Origin: Pandoraea capi
GTDB lineage: Bacteria > Pseudomonadota > Gammaproteobacteria > Burkholderiales > Burkholderiaceae
DNA: 64,000 nt
NCBI RefSeq assembly: GCF_902459735.1
Contig: NZ_CABPRV010000014.1
Span: 87,212 to 151,211, forward strand
Reading direction: 5' to 3'
The position numbers and the translations under genes were made by a program. A model generated the notes under the pieces. The model worked only from the letters and a program-made list of their open reading frames with translations, was not told the origin of the DNA and ran no database searches. Numbering within the stretch: the first letter of the stretch is position 1; each line of letters starts with the position of its first letter. This document shows positions 37,401 to 46,346 of this stretch, in pieces.

Positions 37401-38636
37401 ATGTCGTCTTCCGCCGCCCCGGCCGCCCTCAAAACCGCGCCGCCTTCCCCATCGTCCTACAATGCCCGGCCCCTGACCGTGGCGCTGGTGCTCATCGTCA
37501 TCGGTATCGCCTACCTGCAAGCGACGGTGGGACCGAAGCAGGCTGCGCTGGCGGGTGTCGGCGCGTTGCTTGGTGTGGCGCTTTATCACGCGGCATTCGG
37601 CTTTACCTCGGCGTGGCGCGTGTTCATCGCAGATCGTCGCGGCGCCGGGTTGCGCGCGCAGATGGTGATGCTGGCCGTGGGCGTCGCGTTGTTCTTCCCG
37701 GCGCTGGCCGAAGGCACATTGTTCGGCAACAAGGTCGTCGGGCTGGTCTCGCCGGTCGGTGTGTCCGTCGCGTTCGGGGCGTTCATCTTCGGTATCGGCA
37801 TGCAGCTCGGCGGCGGCTGTGCCTCCGGCACGCTGTACACCGCTGGCGGCGGCAACACGCGCATGATCGTCACGCTCGCGGCATTCATCGTCGGCTCGGT
37901 CGTGGCGACGGCGCATCTGCCGTGGTGGGAATCGCTGCCGCACATCAAGCCGGTTTCGCTGGTGAAGGCGTGGGGCCTGTGGCCCGCACTGATCGCCAAC
38001 CTCGCGTTGTTCGCGGCGATCGCCGGGTTCACGCTGTGGGCCGAGAAGCGTCGGCACGGGCGCGTGGTCGGTGTGCCGATGACGCGCAGCGCGAAGGGCA
38101 CGCCCGCACTGCTGCGCGGTCCGTGGCCGTTGCTCTGGGGTGCGCTGGCACTGGTGCTGCTCAACTATGCGACGCTCGCGTTGGCCGGTCGCCCGTGGGG
38201 CGTGACATCGGCGTTCGCGCTGTGGGGCGCCAAGGCGTTCATGGCGCTCGGCGTTGACGTCGCGTCGTGGCCGTACTGGGCCAAACAGGCCAACGTACTC
38301 AACGCGCCGGTCACGCAAGACGTGACGACGGTCATGGATCTTGGCATCATCCTCGGCGCGCTCGTGGCGGCCTCGCTCGCCGGCAAGTTCGCGCCCGTGT
38401 GGAAGATTCCTGTACGCTCGCTGATCGCTGCCGTCGTGGGCGGTTTGCTGCTCGGCTACGGCGCACGTCTGGCGTACGGCTGCAATATCGGAGCGTACTT
38501 CAGCGGCATCATCTCGGGCAGCCTGCACGGTTGGCTGTGGCTCGTGGCGGCATTCTTCGGCAACGTGTTCGGCACGCGCCTGCGTCCGTTCTTCGGTCTG
38601 GAAGTCGAGACCACGCCGCGCGAGAGCGGCTGCTGA
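37401..38636 (+). CDS. YeeE/YedE family (TsuA-like) sulfur-compound transporter
   Basis: A 411-residue membrane protein made of two homologous halves. Each half has the key cysteine motif: Cys140 in MQLGGGCASGTLY and Cys361 in ARLAYGCNIGAYFSG. In the thiosulfate transporter TsuA such cysteines relay thiosulfate through the channel, so import of thiosulfate or a similar sulfur anion is likely. It ends with ETTPRESGC. The start at 37401 has GGAG upstream. The leader holds two strong inverted repeats, suggesting tight control. Terminated at 38685. Confidence 0.88.
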   Translation: MSSSAAPAALKTAPPSPSSYNARPLTVALVLIVIGIAYLQATVGPKQAALAGVGALLGVALYHAAFGFTSAWRVFIADRRGAGLRAQMVMLAVGVALFFPALAEGTLFGNKVVGLVSPVGVSVAFGAFIFGIGMQLGGGCASGTLYTAGGGNTRMIVTLAAFIVGSVVATAHLPWWESLPHIKPVSLVKAWGLWPALIANLALFAAIAGFTLWAEKRRHGRVVGVPMTRSAKGTPALLRGPWPLLWGALALVLLNYATLALAGRPWGVTSAFALWGAKAFMALGVDVASWPYWAKQANVLNAPVTQDVTTVMDLGIILGALVAASLAGKFAPVWKIPVRSLIAAVVGGLLLGYGARLAYGCNIGAYFSGIISGSLHGWLWLVAAFFGNVFGTRLRPFFGLEVETTPRESGC

Positions 38637-38684
38637 TGCCGCAGGCGAGTCACTGACCGGCAGGCCGCTACCGCTACCGTCTGC

Positions 38685-38730
38685 CCATAAAAAACGGCGC
38701 TTGCGATTGCCTCGCAGCGCCGTTTTGCAT
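38685..38730 (+). terminator. Terminator of YeeE/YedE gene
   Basis: AAAACGGCGCTTGCGA and TCGCAGCGCCGTTTT arms over a short loop. The T/A runs suit both strands and lie between converging genes. Confidence 0.85.
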
Positions 38731-38767
38731 TGGCGGATGGATGCCCGCAGGGGCGCGATCCGTGCGA

Positions 38768-39502
38768 TTACAGATAGAACATCTTCTCGCTGGTTTCCGT
38801 CTCGGGCTCGATGTGGCCGTCGTAGAACGCGAACACTGCTTTGAGGATCTCGTCCGGATCGTCGATCACCTGCACGAGATCGAGGTCCTTCTCGCTGATG
38901 AGGCCCATCGGCAGCATCGACGAACGCACCCAGTCGAGCAATCCCTTCCAGAACTCCGAACCCACGAGAATCACCGGTACGTGACGTGATTTCTGCGTCT
39001 GGATGAGTGTCAGGACTTCAGACAATTCGTCGAGCGTGCCGAAACCGCCGGGCATGATGACGAAGGCGTCCGAGTTCTTCACGAACGTGACTTTGCGCGT
39101 GAAGAAGTGACGGAATCGCAGCGAAATGTCCTGCCATTGATTGCCCTTCTGCTCGTGCGGCAGCTCGATGTTCAGGCCGACGGTCGGGGACGCGCCGCCA
39201 TGTGCGCCCTTGTTGGCTGCTTCCATGATGCCCGGGCCGCCGCCCGAGATGACGGCGAAGCCGTTGTCCGAGAACTTGCGCGCAATGGTCATCGTCAGTT
39301 TGTAGAACGGCGATTTGGGTTTGATGCGCGCGCTTCCATAGATGCTCACGGCCGGCCGGATCTCGGACAGGTACTCGGTCGCCTCGATGAACTCTGCCAT
39401 AATCGTGAACATCTGCCACGACGCCCGCGCCTTCTTGGCGGTGGCGCGTTCATGGTCTGCCAACATGCGCAGACTCGGTATCTCTTTTCTTCTCTTGGTC
39501 AT
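38768..39502 (-). CDS. TIGR00730 family Rossmann-fold protein (LOG/lysine-decarboxylase-like)
   Basis: A 244-residue protein. SIYGSARIKPKSPFYKL, AVISGGGPGIMEAANKGAHG and the signature PGGFGTLDEL place it in the LOG family, whose members release cytokinin bases or hydrolyse nucleotide monophosphates. The bacterial cellular role is mostly unclear. MTKRRKEIPSLRML is the conserved start, giving ATG at 39502, directly abutting the polA ATG at 39503 on the other strand. An in-frame start at 39517 exists but would overlap polA. Confidence 0.9.
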   Translation of the reverse strand: MTKRRKEIPSLRMLADHERATAKKARASWQMFTIMAEFIEATEYLSEIRPAVSIYGSARIKPKSPFYKLTMTIARKFSDNGFAVISGGGPGIMEAANKGAHGGASPTVGLNIELPHEQKGNQWQDISLRFRHFFTRKVTFVKNSDAFVIMPGGFGTLDELSEVLTLIQTQKSRHVPVILVGSEFWKGLLDWVRSSMLPMGLISEKDLDLVQVIDDPDEILKAVFAFYDGHIEPETETSEKMFYL

Positions 39503-42241
39503 ATGTCGGAACAGCAAAGTCTGGAAGGTAAGACGCTCTTATTGGTCGATGGTTCGAGTTATCTTTATCGAGCCTATCACGCCCTGCCGGATTTGCGCGG
39601 CCCTAGCGGCGAACCTACGGGCGCGCTGCACGGCATCGTCAATATGCTGCGCCGCATGCGTAAAGACGTTCATGCAGAGTACAGCGCTTGCGTTTTCGAT
39701 GCAAAGGGCAAGACGTTTCGCGACGACTGGTATCCCGAGTACAAAGCGAATCGTCCGTCGATGCCGGAAGACCTTCGCGCGCAGATCGAACCGATTCACG
39801 AAGCCGTGCGTGCGATGGGCTGGCCGCTGCTGATGATCGATGGCGTGGAAGCAGACGACGTCATCGGCACGCTCGCGAAACGCGCCGCCGAGCTGGGCAT
39901 GCGCGTGGTCGTCTCGACTGGCGACAAGGATCTCGCACAACTCGTGAACGACCGCGTGACGCTCGTCAACACGATGACGAACGAAACGCTGGACGCCGCC
40001 GCCGTCACCGCGAAATTCGGTGTGCCGCCCGAGCGCATCGTCGATTACCTCACGCTCGTGGGCGATACGGTCGACAACGTGCCCGGCGTCGAGAAATGCG
40101 GCCCGAAGACGGCCGTCAAATGGCTCACGCAATATGGCGATCTCGATCATCTCGTCGCGAATGCCGCGGACGTGAAGGGTGCTGTCGGCGAGAACCTGCG
40201 CCGCGCGCTCGACTGGCTGCCGATGGGCCGTAAACTCGTGACGGTAGCGCTCGATTGCGATCTCGCGCCGCAAGTCACATCCATCGAAGCCAGCCTCCAG
40301 ACGCAGCCGGAAGACGCCGAAGTCCTGCGCGACTTCTTCTCGCGCCACGGCTTCAAGACGTTGCTGCGCGAAGCCGAGGCCACCGTGGCGACACAAGCCG
40401 GCGAACCGGCGCCCGCACCGGCTGCCGACACCATCGAGCGTCAGTACGAGGCGGTGCTGACGTGGGAGCAGTTCGATGCGTGGATGAAGATCATCGAAGC
40501 GGCTGAACTCACGGCGTTCGACACCGAGACCACCTCGCTCGACGCGATGCAGGCGCAGCTCGTGGGCTTGTCGTTCTCGTGCGAACCGGGACGCGCAGCC
40601 TACATTCCGGTCGCCCATCGTGCCCCGGGCGAGGTCGAGCAGTTGCCGCGTGACGAAGTGCTCGCGCGCCTGAAGCACTGGCTCGAAAGCCCCGACCACA
40701 AGAAGGTCGGACAGAACCTGAAATACGACGCGCACGTGCTGGAGAACTACGGCATCACGTTGCGGGGTATCGCCCACGACACGCTGCTCCAGTCGTATGT
40801 CCTCGAATCGCATCGCAGTCACGACATGGACAGTCTGGCGTCGCGGCATCTGGGCGTCACCACCGTCAAGTACGAAGACGTATGCGGCAAGGGTGCGAAG
40901 CAGATCGGCTTCGATGAGGTGAGTGTCGATCGCGCGACCGAATATGCGGCGGAAGATGCCGACATCACGTTGCGCCTGCATCGTGCGCTGTATCCGGACG
41001 TGGCGCGCGAAGCCACGCTCGAATTCGTCTATCGCGATATCGAAATGCCGACGGCGCGTGTGCTTCAACGCATGGAGCGTAACGGCGTGCTGGTCGATAC
41101 GGCGCGTCTGGCTGCGCAAAGCGATGAGATCGGCCGCAAGCTGATCACGCTCGAGACCGATGCCTATGCGTTGGCCGGACAGCAGTTCAATCTGAATTCT
41201 CCCAAGCAGATCGGCGACATCTTCTTCACGCAACTGCAACTGCCGGTCGTCAAGAAGACGGCAAGCGGCGCGCCGTCGACCGACGAGGAAGTGCTGCAAA
41301 AGCTTGCCGAGGACTATCCGCTGCCGAAGGTACTGCTGGAGTATCGGGGCCTCGCCAAGCTGAAGTCGACGTACACCGACAAGTTGCCGAAGATGGTCAA
41401 TCCGTCGACGGGGCGCGTGCATACGAACTACGCGCAGGCGGTAGCCATCACCGGGCGTCTCGCGTCGAACGATCCGAACTTGCAGAACATTCCCGTGCGC
41501 ACGGCCGAAGGCCGTCGTATTCGCGAAGCGTTCGTGGCGCCGCCGGGCAGCCAGCTCGTGTCTGCGGACTACTCGCAGATCGAGTTGCGCATCATGGCCC
41601 ACATCTCGGGCGACGAAAGCCTGCTGCGGGCGTTCGCGAACGGCGAGGACATTCACCGTGCGACGGCTGCGGAGATTTTCGCGGTCACGCCGCTGGAAGT
41701 CTCTTCCGAGCAGCGCCGCTACGCCAAGGTCATCAACTTCGGTCTCATCTACGGCATGAGCGCGTTCGGGCTTGCCGCGAACCTCGGGATCGAGCGCGAC
41801 GCCGCCAAGCAATACATCGATCGCTACTTCATGCGCTATCCGGGCGTGGCGCGATACATGGACGAGACGCGCAAGAGCGCCAAGGCACGTGGTTACGTCG
41901 AGACGGTGTTCGGCCGTCGTCTGTGGCTGCCGGACATCAACGGCGGCAATGGCCCGCGTCGCCAGGCCGCCGAGCGTGCCGCCATCAATGCGCCGATGCA
42001 GGGCACGGCAGCCGACCTCATCAAGCTTTCCATGATTGCGGTGCAGCGCTGGCTGGACGATAGTGGTTTGCAGACACGTCAGATCATGCAGGTGCACGAC
42101 GAACTGGTGCTCGAAGTACCGGATCACGAGTTGGCCGAGGTTCGCAAGCGTCTGCCGGAGTTGATGTGCGGGGTGGCAAAGCTGAAGGTGCCGCTCATCG
42201 CAGAAGTCGGTGTCGGCGAGAATTGGGAACAAGCGCACTAA
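39503..42241 (+). CDS. polA: DNA polymerase I
   Basis: A 912-residue family A polymerase for Okazaki-fragment processing and repair. The 5'-3' exonuclease domain spans about 1-290 (LLLVDGSSYLYRAYHALPDL). The 3'-5' proofreading domain starts near 335 with FDTETTSLDAMQ, keeping the DxE metal ligands. The polymerase domain has motif A VSADYSQIELRIMAH (about 688), motif B RRYAKVINFGLIYGMSAFGL and motif C VHDELVLEV (about 864). All activities look intact. The ATG at 39503 gives the family start; the frame is open upstream only across the antisense LOG gene. Confidence 0.97.
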   Translation: MSEQQSLEGKTLLLVDGSSYLYRAYHALPDLRGPSGEPTGALHGIVNMLRRMRKDVHAEYSACVFDAKGKTFRDDWYPEYKANRPSMPEDLRAQIEPIHEAVRAMGWPLLMIDGVEADDVIGTLAKRAAELGMRVVVSTGDKDLAQLVNDRVTLVNTMTNETLDAAAVTAKFGVPPERIVDYLTLVGDTVDNVPGVEKCGPKTAVKWLTQYGDLDHLVANAADVKGAVGENLRRALDWLPMGRKLVTVALDCDLAPQVTSIEASLQTQPEDAEVLRDFFSRHGFKTLLREAEATVATQAGEPAPAPAADTIERQYEAVLTWEQFDAWMKIIEAAELTAFDTETTSLDAMQAQLVGLSFSCEPGRAAYIPVAHRAPGEVEQLPRDEVLARLKHWLESPDHKKVGQNLKYDAHVLENYGITLRGIAHDTLLQSYVLESHRSHDMDSLASRHLGVTTVKYEDVCGKGAKQIGFDEVSVDRATEYAAEDADITLRLHRALYPDVAREATLEFVYRDIEMPTARVLQRMERNGVLVDTARLAAQSDEIGRKLITLETDAYALAGQQFNLNSPKQIGDIFFTQLQLPVVKKTASGAPSTDEEVLQKLAEDYPLPKVLLEYRGLAKLKSTYTDKLPKMVNPSTGRVHTNYAQAVAITGRLASNDPNLQNIPVRTAEGRRIREAFVAPPGSQLVSADYSQIELRIMAHISGDESLLRAFANGEDIHRATAAEIFAVTPLEVSSEQRRYAKVINFGLIYGMSAFGLAANLGIERDAAKQYIDRYFMRYPGVARYMDETRKSAKARGYVETVFGRRLWLPDINGGNGPRRQAAERAAINAPMQGTAADLIKLSMIAVQRWLDDSGLQTRQIMQVHDELVLEVPDHELAEVRKRLPELMCGVAKLKVPLIAEVGVGENWEQAH

Positions 42242-42442
42242 AAATGCAGGCGAAATGCCCAAAGTGCGTTGATGGATGCAGATCCCAGCACGCTTTGGGA
42301 AGTGCCGCGATTCTGTTCACGCAATAGCGGAAATAGGGTGGCGGGTATACCCTAAGTCCGCACTCTGCGGTATGGTGAACGCTATCGCTGGTCGCGCTGA
42401 TAGCCGACCGGTCAGACGGTTTTCCAAGCACGGGGAGTTATC

Positions 42443-43816
42443 GTGAGTGTGCATCGTATCGTTGTGGTCGGCGGCGGCGCCGGCGGTCTCGAACTCGTCA
42501 CCCGGTTGGGCGACAAGTACGGGCGTGGCAAAGACGTTCAGGTAACGTTGGTCGACCGTTCTTTGTCGCACATCTGGAAACCGCTGCTGCATGAGGTGGC
42601 GGCGGGTGTCATGGATACGGCGACGCATCAGCTCTCCTATGTCGCGCAAGCGAACTGGCACCACTTCGAGTTCGCGACGGGCGAGATGATCGGGCTGGAT
42701 CGGCAAGCCAAGACGATCCGCCTGGCTGCGGTGCCCGCTGCGGCTGACGAAGGCGAGGGCGATCTGTTGCCCGAGCGTACGCTGCCGTACGACACGCTGG
42801 TGCTCGCCATCGGCAGCACCACCAATTTCTTCGGCGTGGCCGGCGCGCAGGAAAACACCATTGCCCTCGATACGGTCGAGCAGGCCGAACGGTTCCGGCG
42901 TCGCCTGATGGCCGCCTGCGTTCGCGCACAGAACGCCGCCGAGACACCGGTCGCGGCTTCGGCGTCACCCGGAGTTCAGCCCGGCGGTGCGCTGCTGTCG
43001 CCGCCAGCGGCGCAACGTCCCAAGGTGAATCTGGTGATCGTGGGGGCCGGGGCGACTGGCGTCGAGTTGTCGGCGGAGTTGCGCAATACGGCGGAAGTAT
43101 TGCGCTCGTACGGTCTGAGGCTCGATCCGCGCAAGGACGTGCGCATCACCATCATCGAGTCGAGTCCGCGTATTCTGAAGGCGTTGCCGGAGCGGGTGTC
43201 GGGCGCAGTTGCCGGGTTGCTCACGAAGCTCGACGTCGACATTCTGTGCGGCGATTCGGTGGCGGAGGTGCGTCCCAACGAGGTGACGACCACGAGCGGC
43301 AAGGTGTTGCCTGCCGACATCACGGTATGGTCGGCCGGCATTACTGCGCCGTCGGTATTGGGCACGCTGGGGCTCGCCGTCAACCGTTTGAATCAGATCG
43401 AAGTGCTGCCCACGCTGCAAAGCAAGACCGATCCGGACATCTTCGCGTTCGGCGACTGCGCAAGCTGCGAATGGCCGGAGCATGGCTTCGTGCCGCCGCG
43501 TGCACAGGCGGCGCACCAGCAGGCGAGCTTTCTGGTGAAGGCCATCGAGGCGCGCCTGAAAGGGCAAAGCCTGCCGACGTTCACGTATCGCGATTTCGGT
43601 TCGCTCGTCTCGCTGGGCAAGTTCAGCGCCGTGGGCAATCTGATGGGCGGGCTGATCGGCGGCAGCATGTTCATCGAAGGGCTGTTCGCGCGCGTGATGT
43701 ACACGTCGCTCTATCGGATGCACGTGGCGGCGCTGCACGGCGTCTGGCGCATGATGCTCGACACGGTGGCGAACCGGCTGCGTCGTTCCACGGTGCCGCG
43801 TGTGAAGCTGCACTGA
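42443..43816 (+). CDS. NAD(P)/FAD-dependent oxidoreductase, type II NADH dehydrogenase (NDH-2)
   Basis: A 457-residue peripheral membrane flavoprotein that passes electrons from NADH to quinone without pumping protons. The FAD-binding IVVVGGGAGGLELVTRLGDK opens the chain, and a second dinucleotide fold VIVGAGATGVELSAEL near 198 binds NADH. ADITVWSAGI and DIFAFGDCASCEW are NDH-2 hallmarks. The C-terminal helices (FIEGLFARVMYTSLYRMH) are the usual membrane-attachment part. The start is GTG at 42443 after GGGGAG. It follows polA in the same direction with a 200-bp gap. Confidence 0.9.
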   Translation: MSVHRIVVVGGGAGGLELVTRLGDKYGRGKDVQVTLVDRSLSHIWKPLLHEVAAGVMDTATHQLSYVAQANWHHFEFATGEMIGLDRQAKTIRLAAVPAAADEGEGDLLPERTLPYDTLVLAIGSTTNFFGVAGAQENTIALDTVEQAERFRRRLMAACVRAQNAAETPVAASASPGVQPGGALLSPPAAQRPKVNLVIVGAGATGVELSAELRNTAEVLRSYGLRLDPRKDVRITIIESSPRILKALPERVSGAVAGLLTKLDVDILCGDSVAEVRPNEVTTTSGKVLPADITVWSAGITAPSVLGTLGLAVNRLNQIEVLPTLQSKTDPDIFAFGDCASCEWPEHGFVPPRAQAAHQQASFLVKAIEARLKGQSLPTFTYRDFGSLVSLGKFSAVGNLMGGLIGGSMFIEGLFARVMYTSLYRMHVAALHGVWRMMLDTVANRLRRSTVPRVKLH

Positions 43817-44183
43817 CGCACGTATCGCCGAACGCGCTCGGGCTTGCTAGCGTTGGGCGATATTTTTTTGGCACAAGGGCCGCACAGGTGTTCTGCCTGT
43901 GCGGCGCTTGTGGCTTTGGGGTGTGTGACGGCTCTCGGTGGCGGTCACGCCTCGTCGTCGCGGGTCGACCGAGGGTGAATTTCCCCGGTCTTCGTTCCTA
44001 GTGCACGAGGCTTCACGCCTTTTCAGACAGTTCCGAGCGCCGATGCGCCGCTGTCCGAGTGCAAGCCGCTGGCCTCTCTAGTAATATCCGAACGTCCGGC
44101 TTCAGGCCGGCGGCTCATCACGCTTTCCCCGTTGGCAGAATTCCTGACCATTCTTTCATTGACGCTTTCTCCTGGAGTGCGAC
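43817..44183. other. 367-bp gap with long hairpin
   Basis: No gene. A large hairpin (43872-43912) lies about 55 bp after the NDH-2 stop; the rest presumably holds the promoter of the dienelactone hydrolase gene. Confidence 0.5.
43872..43912 (+). terminator. Long stem-loop after NDH-2 gene
   Basis: CACAAG-G-GCCGCACAGG, seven-base loop, CCTGTGCGGC-G-CTTGTG: a nearly perfect stem of about 17 bp. The T-run lies upstream of it, not downstream, so intrinsic termination on the plus strand is uncertain. Confidence 0.45.
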
Positions 44184-45059
44184 ATGTCGCAAGCGGATCT
44201 GGATAGTCTCGTGCCCGAAGTGGCGCCGCGTAACCGTCGTGATTTTCTGAAGACCGCCGTCGGCTCGGCATTCGCGCTGGCCGTGCTGCCGGTGGCAGCC
44301 GAAACGATCACTACCGATACTCAGGGACTGGACGCCGGCGAGCACATGCTCGACGTGCCGGGCATCAAAATGCCGGTGTACTACGCGAAGCCGGCCGGGA
44401 AGACGCATCTGCCGACGATCGTCGTGGTCTCGGAGATTTTCGGGGTGCATCAGCACATTGCCGACATCTGCCGTCGTTTTGCCAAGCTGGGCTATCTCGC
44501 TGTTGCGCCGGAGCTGTTCGCGCGCGCGGGTGATCCGCAGTCGCTGGGTACGATTGCCGAGATTCAGTCGCAGATCGTCGCGAAGACGCCGGACAAGCAG
44601 GTGCTGAGCGACATCGACGCAACGGTCAAATGGGCGGTGGCGAACGGCGGTGACGAGAAGCGTCTGGGCATTACCGGTTTCTGCTGGGGCGGGCGAGTGG
44701 CATGGCTGTACGACGCACACAATCCGAATGTCAAGGCGGCGGTGGCCTGGTATGGGCGCATCGTCGGCGACAAGAGCGAGAACTTCCCCTACAACCCGAT
44801 CGATATCGCTGGCAAGCTGCATGCTCCTCTGCTCGGGCTGTATGGCGGTAAGGACACGGGCATTCCGGTGGCGAGCGTTGAACAGGCGCGCGAGGCGCTG
44901 GCCAAGGGCAACGCGGCGTCGAAGGGTTCCGAGTTGAAAGTCTTCCCGAATTCGGGCCACGCGTTCTTCGCAGACTACCGCGCAAGCTACGTCGAAGCCG
45001 ATGCGAAGGAAGGCTGGGCGCTTGCGCAGGCGTGGTTCCGCAAGCACGGCGTTGCCTGA
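44184..45059 (+). CDS. Dienelactone hydrolase family protein, Tat-exported
   Basis: A 291-residue alpha/beta hydrolase. RNRRDFLKTAVGSAFALAVL is a twin-arginine signal (RRDFLK), so the folded enzyme is probably sent to the periplasm. The catalytic triad region is visible: Cys in GITGFCWGGRVAWLY, Asp in LYGGKDTGIPV and His in NSGHAFFADYR; Glu in VSEIFGVHQHI matches the fourth key residue of the family. Classical dienelactone hydrolases are cytosolic and act in chlorocatechol breakdown; the exported group has no settled substrate. No catechol genes are nearby. Confidence 0.88.
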   Translation: MSQADLDSLVPEVAPRNRRDFLKTAVGSAFALAVLPVAAETITTDTQGLDAGEHMLDVPGIKMPVYYAKPAGKTHLPTIVVVSEIFGVHQHIADICRRFAKLGYLAVAPELFARAGDPQSLGTIAEIQSQIVAKTPDKQVLSDIDATVKWAVANGGDEKRLGITGFCWGGRVAWLYDAHNPNVKAAVAWYGRIVGDKSENFPYNPIDIAGKLHAPLLGLYGGKDTGIPVASVEQAREALAKGNAASKGSELKVFPNSGHAFFADYRASYVEADAKEGWALAQAWFRKHGVA

Positions 45060-45162
45060 TGGCGTGCATGAGGCATGTGTGCCGTTGCATCGCGTGGGCC
45101 GGCGGTTTGCCTGACGCGGTAAAAGCTGGTTAAATCGCCGGCTTGCCTGCGGGAGAATCACC

Positions 45163-46032
45163 ATCGACGCCATCTTTCTTTTCATCGTTATCGCCACGCT
45201 GGCTTCCGGCGTCCTGAGCCTGTTCGGGGCGGCGTCGTTGTCGCTTGGTCTGCTCTCGAAGCTCATCGACAAGATGGTCAGCTTCTCGGCCGGCGTGCTG
45301 CTCGGCACGGCGTTACTGCACTTGCTGCCCGAGAGTCTGGAAGCGCATGTCGACGCGCACGTCATCACTCGCTGGCTGTTGGGTGGATTGCTGGGGTTCT
45401 TCCTGCTGGAAAAGCTGGCGTTGCTTCGGCACAGCCATCATCACGAAGGCGACGGGCATCATCACGAGCACGGCCATGATGCGCACGAGGCAGGCAAAGG
45501 CGGCTGGATGATTCTGGTCGGCAGCGCGATTCACAATTTTGCCGATGGCGTGGTGATCGCGGCGGCGTTTCTGACGGACCCGCGTTTGGGCGTAGCGGCG
45601 ACGGTATCGATCACGGTGCACGAAGTCGCACACAAGCTCGGTGACTTCATGGTGCTGCTCAATGCGGGATTCAAACGTCGCAAGGCGCTGGTGCTCACGC
45701 TGGCATCGAGCCTGACGGCGTTGCTGGGCGGTGTGCTCGGTTATTTCATGCTCGACCGTCTGCAAAGCCTGATTCCCTATTTGCTGGCGTTGGCCGCGAG
45801 TAGCTTCATCTACATTGCCGTGTCGGACCTGATGCCGCAGATGCAGCGTCGGACGTCTCCGCGCGATGCGCTGCCGCAGATCCTGCTGATTGCCGTGGGG
45901 CTGGCGCTGGTCGTGTGGCTCAATGGTCACGATCATGAGCATGACCATGGGCACGATCACGACAAGGGCGGGAGCGCGCTCGCGATGTCTGGGCGTGGGG
46001 CGACATCGTCAGAGATTGCAAGGCCGAATTGA
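45163..46032 (+). CDS. ZIP family metal transporter (start uncertain, probably non-canonical)
   Basis: A eight-helix ZIP transporter, likely taking up zinc or another divalent cation across the inner membrane. Metal-site helices are clear: ILVGSAIHNFADGVVIAAAF (HNFxDG) and SITVHEVAHKLGDFMVLL (HExxH). His-rich segments HHHEGDGHHHEHGHD in the central loop and DHEHDHGHDHD near the C-terminus are typical metal-binding loops. Choosing the start: a TTG at 45238 would cut helix 1, whereas the frame upstream encodes DAIFLFIVIATLASGVLSLF, a full first helix, and an AUC at 45163 lies 7 bases after GGGAG. No ATG, GTG or TTG is in frame between the stop at 45112 and 45238. Automated callers will likely give 45238. 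Confidence 0.8.
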   Translation: MDAIFLFIVIATLASGVLSLFGAASLSLGLLSKLIDKMVSFSAGVLLGTALLHLLPESLEAHVDAHVITRWLLGGLLGFFLLEKLALLRHSHHHEGDGHHHEHGHDAHEAGKGGWMILVGSAIHNFADGVVIAAAFLTDPRLGVAATVSITVHEVAHKLGDFMVLLNAGFKRRKALVLTLASSLTALLGGVLGYFMLDRLQSLIPYLLALAASSFIYIAVSDLMPQMQRRTSPRDALPQILLIAVGLALVVWLNGHDHEHDHGHDHDKGGSALAMSGRGATSSEIARPN

Positions 46033-46346
46033 CCGGGTGCAGGAGTGCGCCTGCCATGTCGGCTTGGACTCGTGTGCTGCCTGCTGATGGTCGTCAGCTC
46101 TCACGGCTGACGACCGGCGGGATCGACCGTTAGCGGTATCGGCGGTATCAGCGGTGGTGAGCGGTCGCTGGCGGGCCGCGTGTCGAGGGGTCGCTTTCGC
46201 GTCACCCATGAGGACATGGCACACGGTTCGCAAAAAAGCCGCTTCGATGGATTTCGAAGCGGCTTTTTTTGTGCGGCGTCGGTGGCCGGTACGTGGCTCG
46301 TTGGTGCGGCAAGGATCGCCGTCCCGAGATCTCCCCGGCAGATTGC
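46033..46346. other. 314-bp gap between ZIP and rhodanese genes
   Basis: No gene. It has short GCGGTATCG/GCGGTATCAG/GCGGTGGTG near-repeats (about 46130-46170) and the bidirectional terminator at 46231. Confidence 0.5.
46231..46270. terminator. Bidirectional terminator between ZIP and sulfurtransferase genes
   Basis: AAAAAAGCCGCTTCGA and TTCGAAGCGGCTTTTTTT arms: strong stem with T-runs on both strands between converging genes. Confidence 0.92.

Noticed and set aside
39539-42262. 907-residue frame antisense to polA
   Set aside because: Shadow of polA; all polymerase motifs are on the plus strand.
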